DNA from: SAT2750 sp963581185
GTDB lineage: Bacteria; Planctomycetota; Planctomycetia; Pirellulales; Pirellulaceae
Direction of reading: 5' to 3'
DNA length: 20,838 bases
Assembly: GCA_963581185.1 (NCBI GenBank)
Contig: CAUZOB010000076.1
Coordinates: 1-20,838 of the forward strand
Position 1 is the stretch's first letter, and each line of letters opens with the position of its first letter. A program made the position numbers and the translations under genes. The notes below the pieces were generated by a model. The model ran no database searches. It was not told the origin of the DNA and saw only the letters and a list, made by a program, of their open reading frames with translations. This document shows, piece after piece, positions 1 to 8,257 of the stretch.

Positions 1-1
1 C

Positions 2-2866
2 AAGTTCCCAGAACACCCAATCACAAGTGGTGTCAAACCGTTCGCAATTAACGATGAATGGTACTATCACATGCGTTTTCGCGAGGGGATGAAGGGCGTC
101 ACGCCGATCCTGACTGCACTTCCTCCGGACGCCACGCTCAAACGCCCAGATGGTCCCCATAGCGGCAACCCCGCAGTCCGAGCCGCAATTGCTCGCAAGG
201 AGCCGCAGCACATGGCCTGGGCCTCTGTCCGCGAGGGAGGCGGCCGCGGCTTCGGCTTCACCGGTGGCCATAACCACTGGAACTGGGGAGATCCGAACTT
301 TCGCAAGCTCGTACTCAACGCCATTGTCTGGACAGCCAAAGGGGACATTCCTGCAGCGGGAGTATCTGACCAGACTGTGACCCTAGAGCAACTGGAAAAG
401 AACCAGGATTATCCGCAGCCGGACAACTTTAACCGCGAAGAAATCCGTCAACGTATCAATCTACCCGAGGGACCCAAGACCTCTTCTGCGGCCAAGAAGC
501 CTCAGTTTAAATCGGCTCTGGTGACGCCCCGGACGCCCAAGCACCGCGTCGCTATCGAGGCCGATATCAAGGGCCACACGGAACTACATCTGGTCGTGCT
601 CGATGGCGGCGATGGCTATGGCTGCGATTGGGCAGACTGGATCAATCCGAGGATCGTCGGTGCTGAGGGAGAGTTGAAGTTGACGAGCATGAAATGGACG
701 CGTGCCCAGTCGGCTTGGGGGCAGATTCGGATCGGAAAAAATGCTGGAGGCGCAAATCTCCGTGTGGCCGGCGTGGCCGTTGAAGATGGCATCGGGACCC
801 ACGCGAATTCCGTCATTAGTTACAAGATTCCGCCAGGTTACGACAAGTTCCTCGCCGAGGGTGGTCTGGATAATGGCGGCACGAGCCAGGCAAACTGTGG
901 CGCACAAACCTCCGTTTACTTTGTTGTCTACACCGGCGCGCTGCCCGCCAGTGCGACATCCTCCGGCGCCGCCACAGCCGCCAGTCGCGATCCGGCCGAT
1001 GCCGTCGAAAACCTTGATATCGCAGAGGGCCTTGAAGCGGGGCTCTTTTCGTCAGAACCATCCCTCAGAAGTGTCACCAACCTGGACATTGACCACCTGG
1101 GCCGAGTCTGGGTCTGCGAGGTTGTCAACTATCGCAAGAATAATGGCAAGCGTCCGGAAGGCGACCGCATTCTAATTCTTGAGGACACCGATGCCGATGG
1201 TCGCGCTGACAAGCAGACCGTCTTTTACCAGGGTCGCGATATCGACAGCGCGATGGGGATCTGCGTTCTCGGTAACAAGGTAATCGTCAGCTGTTCGCCC
1301 AATGTATGGGTCTTCACCGACGAGGACGGTGATGGCAAAGCAGATAGCAAAGAGGCCCTATTCACCAAGACCGGCGGAGCACAACACGATCATTCAGCCC
1401 ATTCCTTTATCTTTGGGCCGGATGGCAAGCTCTACTGGAATTTCGGCAATACCGGTAAAAGCGTTCACGGCCCGGATGGTACACCTGTGGTCGACCTCGC
1501 TGGCAATACCGTGGTGGACAACGGCAAGCCGTATTTCGGTGGCATGATCTTTCGCTGCCAACTCGATGGTAGTGACTTTGAAGTCCTGGCTCATAACTTC
1601 CGTAACAATTACGAGGTCACCGTCGACGCCTACGGCACGATCTGGCAATCCGACAATGATGACGACGGAAATCGTGGCGTTCGGATCAACTATGTATTGG
1701 AATTCGGCAACTATGGTTATCGAGATGAAATGACTGGTGCCGGCTGGAAGACAGCCCGTACCGGTATGCATGCGGACATCGCGCCACGGCACTGGCACCA
1801 GAATGACCCCGGCGTTGTGCCTAACCTGCTTCACACTGGCGCGGGTTCTCCAACAGGGATTACTATTTACGAGGGCGACCTTCTCCCCGCCGTTTTTCGT
1901 AACCAGATCATTCATTGCGACGCCGGGCCCAGCATTGTGCGGGCCTACCCCGTAAAAACTTCTGGCGCCGGCTATACCGCGGACGTCGTCGATCTTGCTC
2001 ACGGCGCTCGTGACAACTGGTTCCGGCCGGCCGACGTCTGCACGGCACCAGATGGCTCATTATTCATTACCGACTGGTATGATCCCGGAGTCGGGGGCCA
2101 CAACATGGGCGATATTGAGCGTGGCCGCATCTTCCGGGTAGCACCACCCGGTTCCATCTACAAGGTGGCACCACCAGCACTGGACACACCTGCCGGAGCG
2201 GCGACTGCCCTGGTAAGCCCGAATGGCGCCACCCGTTACCTCGGCTGGAACGCGCTTTCGTCTATGGGAGCAAAGGGTCAGGCTGCCCTGTCCACACTCT
2301 ATGAAGAGGGTAACTCACGACAGAAAGCCAGGGCCTTGTGGGCAATGGGCAAGATTTTCGATGGCCCCGGCGCCGTTGAATTAGGTTCGAGTTCAAGTGA
2401 CCCGCAATTGCGTATCGTCGCTCTACGATTGGCACGGCAGATTGAGTTGCCGTTGGGTCCGATCCTGGCCAAATGTGTAGACGACAAGGATATCGCGGTT
2501 CGTCGTGAAGCAGCGATCGCTTTACGCCACTACAAGTCTGCCGAGATGCCCGCTCTCTGGGCGACACTGGCGGCGCAACATGACGGCAAGGACCGCTGGT
2601 ACCTCGAAGCGTTAGGCATTTCTGCTGGACTCCAGAGTGATGCCTGTTTTGCTGCCTGGCTCTCCCTTGTTGACGATCAATGGGACACACCAGCTGGCCG
2701 CGACATTATCTGGCGAAGTCGAGCCAAGGCCGCGCCCGCCTACCTGGCCAAAATTCTGCTGGACAAGGAAACGCCCAAGGAACAGCACAATCATTTCCTC
2801 AGGGCCTTCGATTTTCATAGCGGGCCGGAAAAAGACGAAGCACTCAAGGCATTGCTGGGACTCTAG
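2..2866 (+). CDS. ThuA / NPCBM / PVC-type membrane-bound dehydrogenase with HEAT repeats (5' partial)
   Basis: The reading frame is already open at the left edge, so the true start and signal peptide lie outside; 954 residues are visible. The first ~118 residues are the end of a ThuA-like domain (HPITSGV, DEWYYHMRF, then GFTGGHNHWNW and a VLNAIVW helix). After a polar linker, residues ~183-313 look like an NPCBM carbohydrate-binding module (VLDGGDGYGCDWADW, GIGTHANS, YFVVYTG). Residues ~335-728 are a PVC-type dehydrogenase propeller related to soluble glucose dehydrogenases, with Asp-rich calcium-like loops (DTDADGRAD, DEDGDGKAD) and the FITDWYDP motif. The rest is HEAT-like helices. In this family a C-terminal CxxCH heme domain usually follows; here it sits in the next gene. 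The likely role is periplasmic oxidation of a sugar or polysaccharide-derived substrate; the substrate cannot be read from sequence. Confidence 0.88.
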   Translation, partial: KFPEHPITSGVKPFAINDEWYYHMRFREGMKGVTPILTALPPDATLKRPDGPHSGNPAVRAAIARKEPQHMAWASVREGGGRGFGFTGGHNHWNWGDPNFRKLVLNAIVWTAKGDIPAAGVSDQTVTLEQLEKNQDYPQPDNFNREEIRQRINLPEGPKTSSAAKKPQFKSALVTPRTPKHRVAIEADIKGHTELHLVVLDGGDGYGCDWADWINPRIVGAEGELKLTSMKWTRAQSAWGQIRIGKNAGGANLRVAGVAVEDGIGTHANSVISYKIPPGYDKFLAEGGLDNGGTSQANCGAQTSVYFVVYTGALPASATSSGAATAASRDPADAVENLDIAEGLEAGLFSSEPSLRSVTNLDIDHLGRVWVCEVVNYRKNNGKRPEGDRILILEDTDADGRADKQTVFYQGRDIDSAMGICVLGNKVIVSCSPNVWVFTDEDGDGKADSKEALFTKTGGAQHDHSAHSFIFGPDGKLYWNFGNTGKSVHGPDGTPVVDLAGNTVVDNGKPYFGGMIFRCQLDGSDFEVLAHNFRNNYEVTVDAYGTIWQSDNDDDGNRGVRINYVLEFGNYGYRDEMTGAGWKTARTGMHADIAPRHWHQNDPGVVPNLLHTGAGSPTGITIYEGDLLPAVFRNQIIHCDAGPSIVRAYPVKTSGAGYTADVVDLAHGARDNWFRPADVCTAPDGSLFITDWYDPGVGGHNMGDIERGRIFRVAPPGSIYKVAPPALDTPAGAATALVSPNGATRYLGWNALSSMGAKGQAALSTLYEEGNSRQKARALWAMGKIFDGPGAVELGSSSSDPQLRIVALRLARQIELPLGPILAKCVDDKDIAVRREAAIALRHYKSAEMPALWATLAAQHDGKDRWYLEALGISAGLQSDACFAAWLSLVDDQWDTPAGRDIIWRSRAKAAPAYLAKILLDKETPKEQHNHFLRAFDFHSGPEKDEALKALLGL

Positions 2867-2879
2867 GTAAAACAGGTCA

Positions 2880-4013
2880 ATGCGTTCTCGATCTCACATC
2901 CTGGCCCTGGTCTGCCTGCTGCTGGCTCCCGGCCTGTTCATGGCGGCGCCACCAGAACCCGCAGCCCAGGACCCTGCGCGGGACAAGTTGATCGTCGAGA
3001 GCCTGTTGCGCCTCAAAGGGGTCACGATTGATGGAAAACCGAATCTGCAGTCAGCCGTACTGAGGCATGCTGCCACCGTTCGGGGTTCGGCCGTCTATTT
3101 TCAGCTGGTAGAGCGTTTTCGGATCAAGCAACTGGATGATGATCTGTTTCTGCTGGCACTTGAAAAACACTCTAGCAGCGAGGGTGTCCAGGCAGCGACG
3201 ATACTCTCTAAGGCGGGCCAGCTGGATCGCTTCATACGTGCCCTGCAGGCCAAGGAATTCGAGCGTGCCACAACCGTTGCTGCTCTGTCTGGTTACCTGG
3301 ATGCTGCAGACATCATTCCACCACTCGTCAGCCTCCTTAATGACGCAACCAAGCCTCGCAGCTTACGAACGGCAGCCACCTACGCACTAGGAAAGACCAT
3401 CCTCGGACAAAAAACTCTGCTCAAGGAACTGCAGGAGAATGGGCTTCCCGACGATCTTTCTATTGCCGCTGCAAATGTCCTTTACGGTTCGTCAGATGAG
3501 TCGATACGGGAGAACGTGAAGGGACACCTGGAATTACCGGCGGGATCCGATACGAACCCTCTGCCGCCCCTGCCACAATTACTCGAGCTGGTGGGTGACG
3601 TAAATGCTGGCCAGGCGATCTTTCGTGGCAAGGCGACCTGCAATAAGTGCCATAAGGTCCGAGGCGACGGAAAAGAGGTTGGGCCCGATCTCTCTGAGAT
3701 TGGTAGCAAGCTCAGCCACGAAGCCCTCTATATCTCCGTGCTGGACCCCAGCGCCGGTATTAGCCATAGCTTTGAGACCTACAATATCATCCTTAACAGC
3801 GGAAATGTGCTGTCTGGTATCCTTGTCAGCAAAACTGACGACGCTATCACGATCAAGACAGCGGAGGCTCTTGAACGGAAAATCGCCAGTTCGGACATCG
3901 ACGAGATGATCAAGAGTACCGTCTCCATGATGCCGGCTGACCTACAAAAGACCATGACGGCACAGGAGCTGGCTCACGTCGTACAGTACCTCTCGTCCCT
4001 CAAGAAGCAGTAA
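2880..4013 (+). CDS. PVC-type heme-binding (CxxCH) protein with HEAT-like repeats, secreted
   Basis: A 377-residue protein that begins 13 bases after the dehydrogenase-like gene. It has its own signal peptide (positive MRSRSH, then a hydrophobic run ending near MAAPP). Residues ~30-225 are HEAT-like helical repeats. A C-terminal cytochrome c-like module of the PVC heme-binding type follows: CNKCH with Cys254, Cys257 and His258, then the GPDLSEIG segment and a late SMMP motif whose Met (about residue 350) could be the distal heme ligand. The segment between (VLDPSAGISHSFETYNI) is typical of this planctomycete family. It probably takes electrons from the upstream dehydrogenase module in the periplasm. 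The ribosome binding site is weak (CAGG close to the ATG), which suggests coupling to the upstream gene. Confidence 0.88.
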   Translation: MRSRSHILALVCLLLAPGLFMAAPPEPAAQDPARDKLIVESLLRLKGVTIDGKPNLQSAVLRHAATVRGSAVYFQLVERFRIKQLDDDLFLLALEKHSSSEGVQAATILSKAGQLDRFIRALQAKEFERATTVAALSGYLDAADIIPPLVSLLNDATKPRSLRTAATYALGKTILGQKTLLKELQENGLPDDLSIAAANVLYGSSDESIRENVKGHLELPAGSDTNPLPPLPQLLELVGDVNAGQAIFRGKATCNKCHKVRGDGKEVGPDLSEIGSKLSHEALYISVLDPSAGISHSFETYNIILNSGNVLSGILVSKTDDAITIKTAEALERKIASSDIDEMIKSTVSMMPADLQKTMTAQELAHVVQYLSSLKKQ

Positions 4014-4017
4014 CACG

Positions 4018-5814
4018 ATGTGGACTCCCTTGCGGCGACCAGCCGCCACCCAATATCGAGTGGCCCTCTGCATGGCCATGACGTCCCTGGTGACGGGGTC
4101 CTCCGTGTGCCGCGCCCAACCGCTTCCTGCCGACGGCAGGGCTGCCCAGGCCACAGCCATCGGTGTCACTCGCGGAGGCCACGCGATCCCCGCGCTGCTG
4201 GCGCCGGATGCTCATGATTACTACACGCGCAGCGTCCGTGTCTTGCTGGTCGAGGCCGCTGGTGGCGACGCCTCCATCCAGATGGTCTTACATCAGTTCG
4301 TTAACCATCATGCTCGCAAGCCGCGCGCTGCTGCGGGACTGTCTTTTAGCGCCGTCACCAACATGAGGCCGGGGCGGGGCGGAATCGCTGACCCACCTGG
4401 AGCTGCTCCGTTTTGGACCTTTCCTCCAGCAAAAAACGCTTACAACGAGATCGCCGCACCGGAGACGCAATACCTTTGGCGCTGGCTGGGTGTCCACGCA
4501 CCGGACCTGGTTGTCGTTGTCAGGCGATCGCGGCAGACGGCCTGGGCGACGACAGCCGGCGTCGAGCAGTTGCCGTTCTACAAGTCTTTAGCTGGAGCCC
4601 GTCGGAATCTTGAGGACAGCGATTCCCTTGCGAAAGCCCTCGCCACGTCGCGACCAACGGCCGTCGACACGATCCCTACGGTCGTCCTCGATGTCACTGG
4701 TGATCCACGAAGGGCGGTGCCTCCGCTGTTGGCTGCATTGGCCCGCGCACTAGCCGCAGATCCGCCAGGCTTATCCAAGGCTCGAATGGAAATTCAGAGA
4801 CGTCTGGCGCGGAGCCCGCGCCAGTTGGCGGAAAGCCTGTCGGAATATTACGGTCACGCCCTGCCCCAGGTGGCCTATATACCGGCCATCGCACTAATCG
4901 GCCGCTTGAGGCTGGGCGAATTCGCCGGGACTTCACAGCAGCGGGAGGACGTTATCAGGATCCTGCAGCCCTACGCAGCCGGCACCAAGGCAACCCAACC
5001 TCGCAGCGGAAGCGCTCTGTCGGGTCACCTGGTGTTCTGTGAAATGGCGGAGAGCGCCCCTAGCGCAGAAGAGAAAGTGAGTTACATCGCACTGGCTCGG
5101 CATGCAGCCGACCTGTGCTTTAAGGATGGCGAGTTGCCTCCTTCGCTGGACGGATTCCTGATGCCCTTTCATTCAGAGATGAGTGACGCTGTTTTCATGG
5201 GCGGCCCGGTCCTGGCCAGAACGGGCGCGTTACTCAAGGACCCGCGTTATTACGACGCTTGTTACGCTCACCTGGCATCTCTGAGGCGTATGCTGGTGCG
5301 ACGCGATGGTCTTTACCGTCACTCACCGCTGGATCAAGCGGCCTGGGGACGCGGCAATGGTTTTGCGGCGATGGGCCAGGCAATGTGTCTGTCGTACTTA
5401 CCCAGCAGCGGCGAGCGGTACGATGAATTGTTGTCGGCGTATCGCAACCACATTCGCTCGCTCGTTGCACGTCAGTCGGCCAGCGGTTGCTGGCACCAGG
5501 TCGTCGATCGCCACGAAAGTTACCGGGAACTCAGCTGCACCTGCATGATTAGCTTCGCTATCATTCGTGGTATCAGGCGAGGCTGGCTCAAGCCTGAGGA
5601 ATACAGTACCTCAGTTCAGCGGGCCTGGCAGGCAATTCGTACACGCGTTGCACGGGACGGTACGCTCGTGGACGTTTGCACTGGCACAGGAAAGCAAAAA
5701 TCGTTACGCGCGTATTACGACCGCCCAGCTATCCTGGGGAAAGATGATCGGGGCGGCGCAATGGCGTTGCTAGTGGCAACAGAGCTGGCCCTCTGGCAAA
5801 GCGAGCATAAATAA
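4018..5814 (+). CDS. GH88/GH105-like glycoside hydrolase with degenerate M14-like N-terminal domain
   Basis: A 598-residue secreted protein starting 4 bases after the heme protein stop. Residues 1-34 form a signal peptide ending near VCRAQ. Residues ~45-200 resemble an M14 zinc carboxypeptidase fold (GHAIPALL, VRVLLVEAAGGDAS, then FPPAKNAYNEIAAPETQYLW and APDLVVVV), but the expected zinc-binding HxxE is replaced by GGDAS and the later His is absent, so it looks catalytically dead. Residues ~300-598 match unsaturated glucuronyl / rhamnogalacturonyl hydrolases: SDAVFMGGP (candidate acid Asp), WGRGNGF around Trp443, YRELSCTCM, GIRRGWL, and a DDRGGAMALL tail. The predicted role is removing unsaturated uronic acid ends from polysaccharide fragments, which suits the preceding sugar-oxidation genes. 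The hydrolase call is fairly firm; the M14 relationship is weaker. Confidence 0.75.
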   Translation: MWTPLRRPAATQYRVALCMAMTSLVTGSSVCRAQPLPADGRAAQATAIGVTRGGHAIPALLAPDAHDYYTRSVRVLLVEAAGGDASIQMVLHQFVNHHARKPRAAAGLSFSAVTNMRPGRGGIADPPGAAPFWTFPPAKNAYNEIAAPETQYLWRWLGVHAPDLVVVVRRSRQTAWATTAGVEQLPFYKSLAGARRNLEDSDSLAKALATSRPTAVDTIPTVVLDVTGDPRRAVPPLLAALARALAADPPGLSKARMEIQRRLARSPRQLAESLSEYYGHALPQVAYIPAIALIGRLRLGEFAGTSQQREDVIRILQPYAAGTKATQPRSGSALSGHLVFCEMAESAPSAEEKVSYIALARHAADLCFKDGELPPSLDGFLMPFHSEMSDAVFMGGPVLARTGALLKDPRYYDACYAHLASLRRMLVRRDGLYRHSPLDQAAWGRGNGFAAMGQAMCLSYLPSSGERYDELLSAYRNHIRSLVARQSASGCWHQVVDRHESYRELSCTCMISFAIIRGIRRGWLKPEEYSTSVQRAWQAIRTRVARDGTLVDVCTGTGKQKSLRAYYDRPAILGKDDRGGAMALLVATELALWQSEHK

Positions 5815-5966
5815 TGGAACGAGTTACGACCTGGCGCGGGCGAATTCTGATGGTGGTGCTGGGTATTGCCATTGGACTTACCGCCCGCTGGATCTCAAAC
5901 GCCGTCGCGGTCGATGGTGGCGACGGCCTCGATGGTCAGGGCCAGGCGACTGAACGGTTTACCTAG
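5814..5966 (+). CDS. small putative membrane peptide, 50 codons
   Basis: A short frame starts at an ATG whose A is the last base of the preceding gene's TAA, a typical translational re-initiation overlap. It encodes about 50 residues: a positive N-terminus (MERVTTWRGR), one hydrophobic stretch (ILMVVLGIAIGLTA, about residues 11-24), and a hydrophilic Gly/Asp-rich tail. This looks like a single-pass membrane or signal-anchor peptide. It ends 26 bases before the convergent TerC gene stop. No family was recognised. It could be a genuine last gene of the operon or the remnant of a longer exported protein. Confidence 0.45.
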   Translation: MERVTTWRGRILMVVLGIAIGLTARWISNAVAVDGGDGLDGQGQATERFT

Positions 5967-5992
5967 CGATGGAGTCGCAGCGTGCGCCACTT

Positions 5993-6796
5993 TCACTCCT
6001 CGCTGGCTGTCTCGACGGTTTCCGACGGTGGAACCTGGGCTTTCCGTCGCAGCCTGATATTCAGGGCCTCAACCAGTATCGAAAAAGCCATCGCGAAGTA
6101 GATATAGCCCTTGTTGATATGTGCGCCGACGCCATCGGATACAAGCACCACGCCAATCAGAATCAGGAAGCTGAGTGCCAGCATCTTGAGGGTCGGGTTT
6201 TCTTCGATGAAGTCACTGATCTTCTTGGCAAATAACAACATCACCAGCACCGCCACGACGATGGCTGTGATCATGATCCAGAGTTCTTTGGCCATACCGA
6301 CGGCGGTAATCACGGAATCGAGGGAAAAGACGATATCGAGCAGCGCGATCTGGCACAGCACAGCGAAGAATCTCGGTGCCGGTTTACCGGCCGCCAACTC
6401 CGCCTCACCCTCCATAACGCCGTGGATCTCATGAACGCTTTTTCCGATCAGGAAGAGTCCACCAACCAGCAACACAATATCCCGGCCCGATATTTCGTTG
6501 ATTTGCTTATGGGCATCCGCAACCAGGCTGTCTGGCAACAAGAATCCCAAGCCGATTCCCTCAAGCGTAAAGACGGCGCCGGAAATGAAGCTGTTGTCAG
6601 GGTTGGTTAGCCAGACGAGTGCCAGCAATAACAACAGTCGCGTTACCAAGGCCGCGATCAGGCCCGCGTTGCGACCAAAGTTCCGCTGCTTTTCCGGAAG
6701 TCGACCGGTGAGTACCGCGATAAACACGATGTTGTCGATGCCCAGTACGATCTCCATGGCAGTGAGTGCCATCAGGGCAAATAGCCAATGTTCCAT
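5993..6796 (-). CDS. TerC family integral membrane protein
   Basis: A 267-residue polytopic membrane protein with about seven hydrophobic segments. Family marks are MEIVLGIDNIVF near the N-terminus and the repeat-like LLDIVFSLDSVITAVGM in the middle, each holding the conserved acidic residue of TerC proteins, plus FLILIGVVLVSDG near the end. TerC proteins are linked to metal (manganese, calcium) efflux and to metal loading of exported proteins; tellurite resistance is the historical name and need not apply here. ATG 6796 is preferred because AGGAA lies 8 bases upstream; a TTG three bases earlier (6799) is also possible. The C-terminus is a short acidic cytoplasmic tail. The gene stands alone, convergent with the plus-strand cluster and divergent from the beta-helix gene. 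Confidence 0.92.
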   Translation of the reverse strand: MEHWLFALMALTAMEIVLGIDNIVFIAVLTGRLPEKQRNFGRNAGLIAALVTRLLLLLALVWLTNPDNSFISGAVFTLEGIGLGFLLPDSLVADAHKQINEISGRDIVLLVGGLFLIGKSVHEIHGVMEGEAELAAGKPAPRFFAVLCQIALLDIVFSLDSVITAVGMAKELWIMITAIVVAVLVMLLFAKKISDFIEENPTLKMLALSFLILIGVVLVSDGVGAHINKGYIYFAMAFSILVEALNIRLRRKAQVPPSETVETASEE

Positions 6797-6819
6797 CAAC
6801 TTGTTTCCTACTGGACAAG

Positions 6820-6847
6820 CGTATCCCGAATCAGTTCAGGTTTTCAA
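6820..6847 (-). promoter_or_regulatory. possible promoter for the TerC gene
   Basis: On the minus strand TTGAAA (6842-6847) is followed after 16 bases by GATACG (6820-6825). The -35 element is good and the -10 is poor. It lies in the 205-base gap (6797-7001) between the divergent TerC and beta-helix genes. Nothing else was recognised in that gap apart from a CATAAT hexamer at 6943-6948 on the plus strand, which has no convincing -35 partner. Confidence 0.22.
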
Positions 6848-7001
6848 CCAAACCATAGCAGATAGCGATATCAGCGCAAACAACGAACGCCGCTTGTCAG
6901 CACGGGCCAGTGCCGCCAATGGCACCACAAACACAGATCGTGCATAATGCCCGTCACGAAAGCCGTCCGACCATTGCTATATCCTGAGAGTCTCCCAGAT
7001 T

Positions 7002-8216
7002 ATGCGATATTCCCTGTTTTCTACCATCACCGTGATTGTCCTCGCCACGATCCTCGCAGCAACGGCTGACACCCAGGAAGCCGAGTCAGAACTTGTCCTG
7101 CCGGGCGCTCGGCCGATGGTTATGGCCGCCAACTATCCCAGCCTGCAGGCTGCATTCGATGCGTTGCCAGAGGAAGGTGGCATGGTTGTCCTGCCGCCAG
7201 GTCATTTCGTGATCACGGAGCCAATACTGATTCACACGGCCGACACCTGCGTCATGGGCAGCGGCACAGCCACTCATATTGAGAACAGAAATGAAGAGGG
7301 CCTGGCTGCCATCATCGTTGACCACTCGGAAGCGGAAGCTGACCGAGGTGCCAATCGGCTCTGGCGAGTTCGCCTCTCCAACTTTCGCGTCACCGGCAAT
7401 GAGAAGAGCGGAGCCGGTATCGAGGCCCGTTACGTCAATGAGATCCTGCTTGATACACTGACCGTCAGTTACAACGGTGGAGACGGCCTGCTGCTTGACC
7501 ATTGCTATGAGGATCCGCGTATTCAGAGTTGTTTGATCACCTACAACAAGGCCACGGGCATCAACTTGCTGGGCTGCCACGACATCATTGTGTCGGCAAC
7601 ACAGTTCGAAGAGAACCAGGACGCGCTGCACTGTTTCGATGGCTATAACCTGACGATGACCGGCAACACGATTGACGATCACCTGGGTCACGGCGTTGTG
7701 ATCGAGAATACTTACGGCAGCGTCGTCTCGGGCAACATGATTGAAGAATGCGCCGGCACAGCGATCATCATCGACCGTGATTGCTACGGAAACACGATTA
7801 GCTCCAACGTCATCGCCCACAACGGAGCGGGCATTGATATCCGCGACGGACACGGCCACGCGATATCTGCAAACACATTTACGCTGATGAAAACAGACGC
7901 CCTAATTGTTGGCCCCACGAGTGGGCGCCTGGCAATTACAGGCAACAGTTTCTGCAACAGCTATATTGGCGACGGCAGCGTACGCAGGGCTGTTGATGAT
8001 CTGGAAGCGGGTGGCATCCGGCTCTCTGGTACAAGCGACATTACGCTGACTGGAAATCAGTTCTCCAGTCTTACCGGCAGTGCCGTGGCCATTACCGACG
8101 ACGCGAATCGAATTGTCTTTTCGGCGAATGTGTTCACGGATGTGCCAAGTCAGCATGGCGACGCAAAGGATGGGATTGAACAAGGGAATCTCGACAGTAA
8201 CGATGCTGACAAGTAA
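7002..8216 (+). CDS. secreted right-handed parallel beta-helix protein (pectate lyase-like fold)
   Basis: A 404-residue protein with an N-terminal signal peptide (MRYSLFSTITVIVLATILAA, cleavage near ADT). An opening segment (NYPSLQAAFDALPEEGGMVV, then LPPGHF) is the usual start of the pectate-lyase-3-like fold. From about residue 120 onward there are successive beta-helix rungs with the ITGN / VSGNMIEE / ISSNVIAHN pattern of Asn-containing turns. Catalytic residues of a particular lyase or hydrolase family could not be identified, so the substrate is unknown; binding or cleaving a polysaccharide outside the cytoplasm is the natural inference. No strong ribosome binding site is seen (a GAGAG lies about 14 bases upstream). 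It ends 41 bases before selD and may share its transcript. Confidence 0.8.
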   Translation: MRYSLFSTITVIVLATILAATADTQEAESELVLPGARPMVMAANYPSLQAAFDALPEEGGMVVLPPGHFVITEPILIHTADTCVMGSGTATHIENRNEEGLAAIIVDHSEAEADRGANRLWRVRLSNFRVTGNEKSGAGIEARYVNEILLDTLTVSYNGGDGLLLDHCYEDPRIQSCLITYNKATGINLLGCHDIIVSATQFEENQDALHCFDGYNLTMTGNTIDDHLGHGVVIENTYGSVVSGNMIEECAGTAIIIDRDCYGNTISSNVIAHNGAGIDIRDGHGHAISANTFTLMKTDALIVGPTSGRLAITGNSFCNSYIGDGSVRRAVDDLEAGGIRLSGTSDITLTGNQFSSLTGSAVAITDDANRIVFSANVFTDVPSQHGDAKDGIEQGNLDSNDADK

Positions 8217-8245
8217 CCTGTCGCAGAGGTTTTCTGACGTTGCTG

Positions 8246-8255
8246 AAAGGAGAGG
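8246..8255 (+). promoter_or_regulatory. strong ribosome binding site that sets the selD start at GTG 8258
   Basis: AAAGGAGAGG lies just before GTG 8258, with its GGAG core 5 bases from the codon. This is the best anti-16S match in the neighbourhood and it lies upstream of the in-frame TGA. Translation is thus expected to start before the TGA and to read through it. Confidence 0.7.
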
Positions 8256-8257
8256 TT

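Noticed and set aside
1394..2002. 202-codon minus-strand open frame inside the dehydrogenase-like gene
   Set aside because: It is antisense to well-conserved propeller sequence and has no family resemblance.
5993..6796. Tellurite resistance function for the TerC and TerB-like proteins
   Set aside because: The family names are historical; no tellurite operon context is present, and the two genes are in separate transcription units.
7086..7859. 257-codon minus-strand open frame opposite the beta-helix gene
   Set aside because: Its low-complexity Val/Asp-rich product mirrors the repeats on the other strand; no start signal or family.
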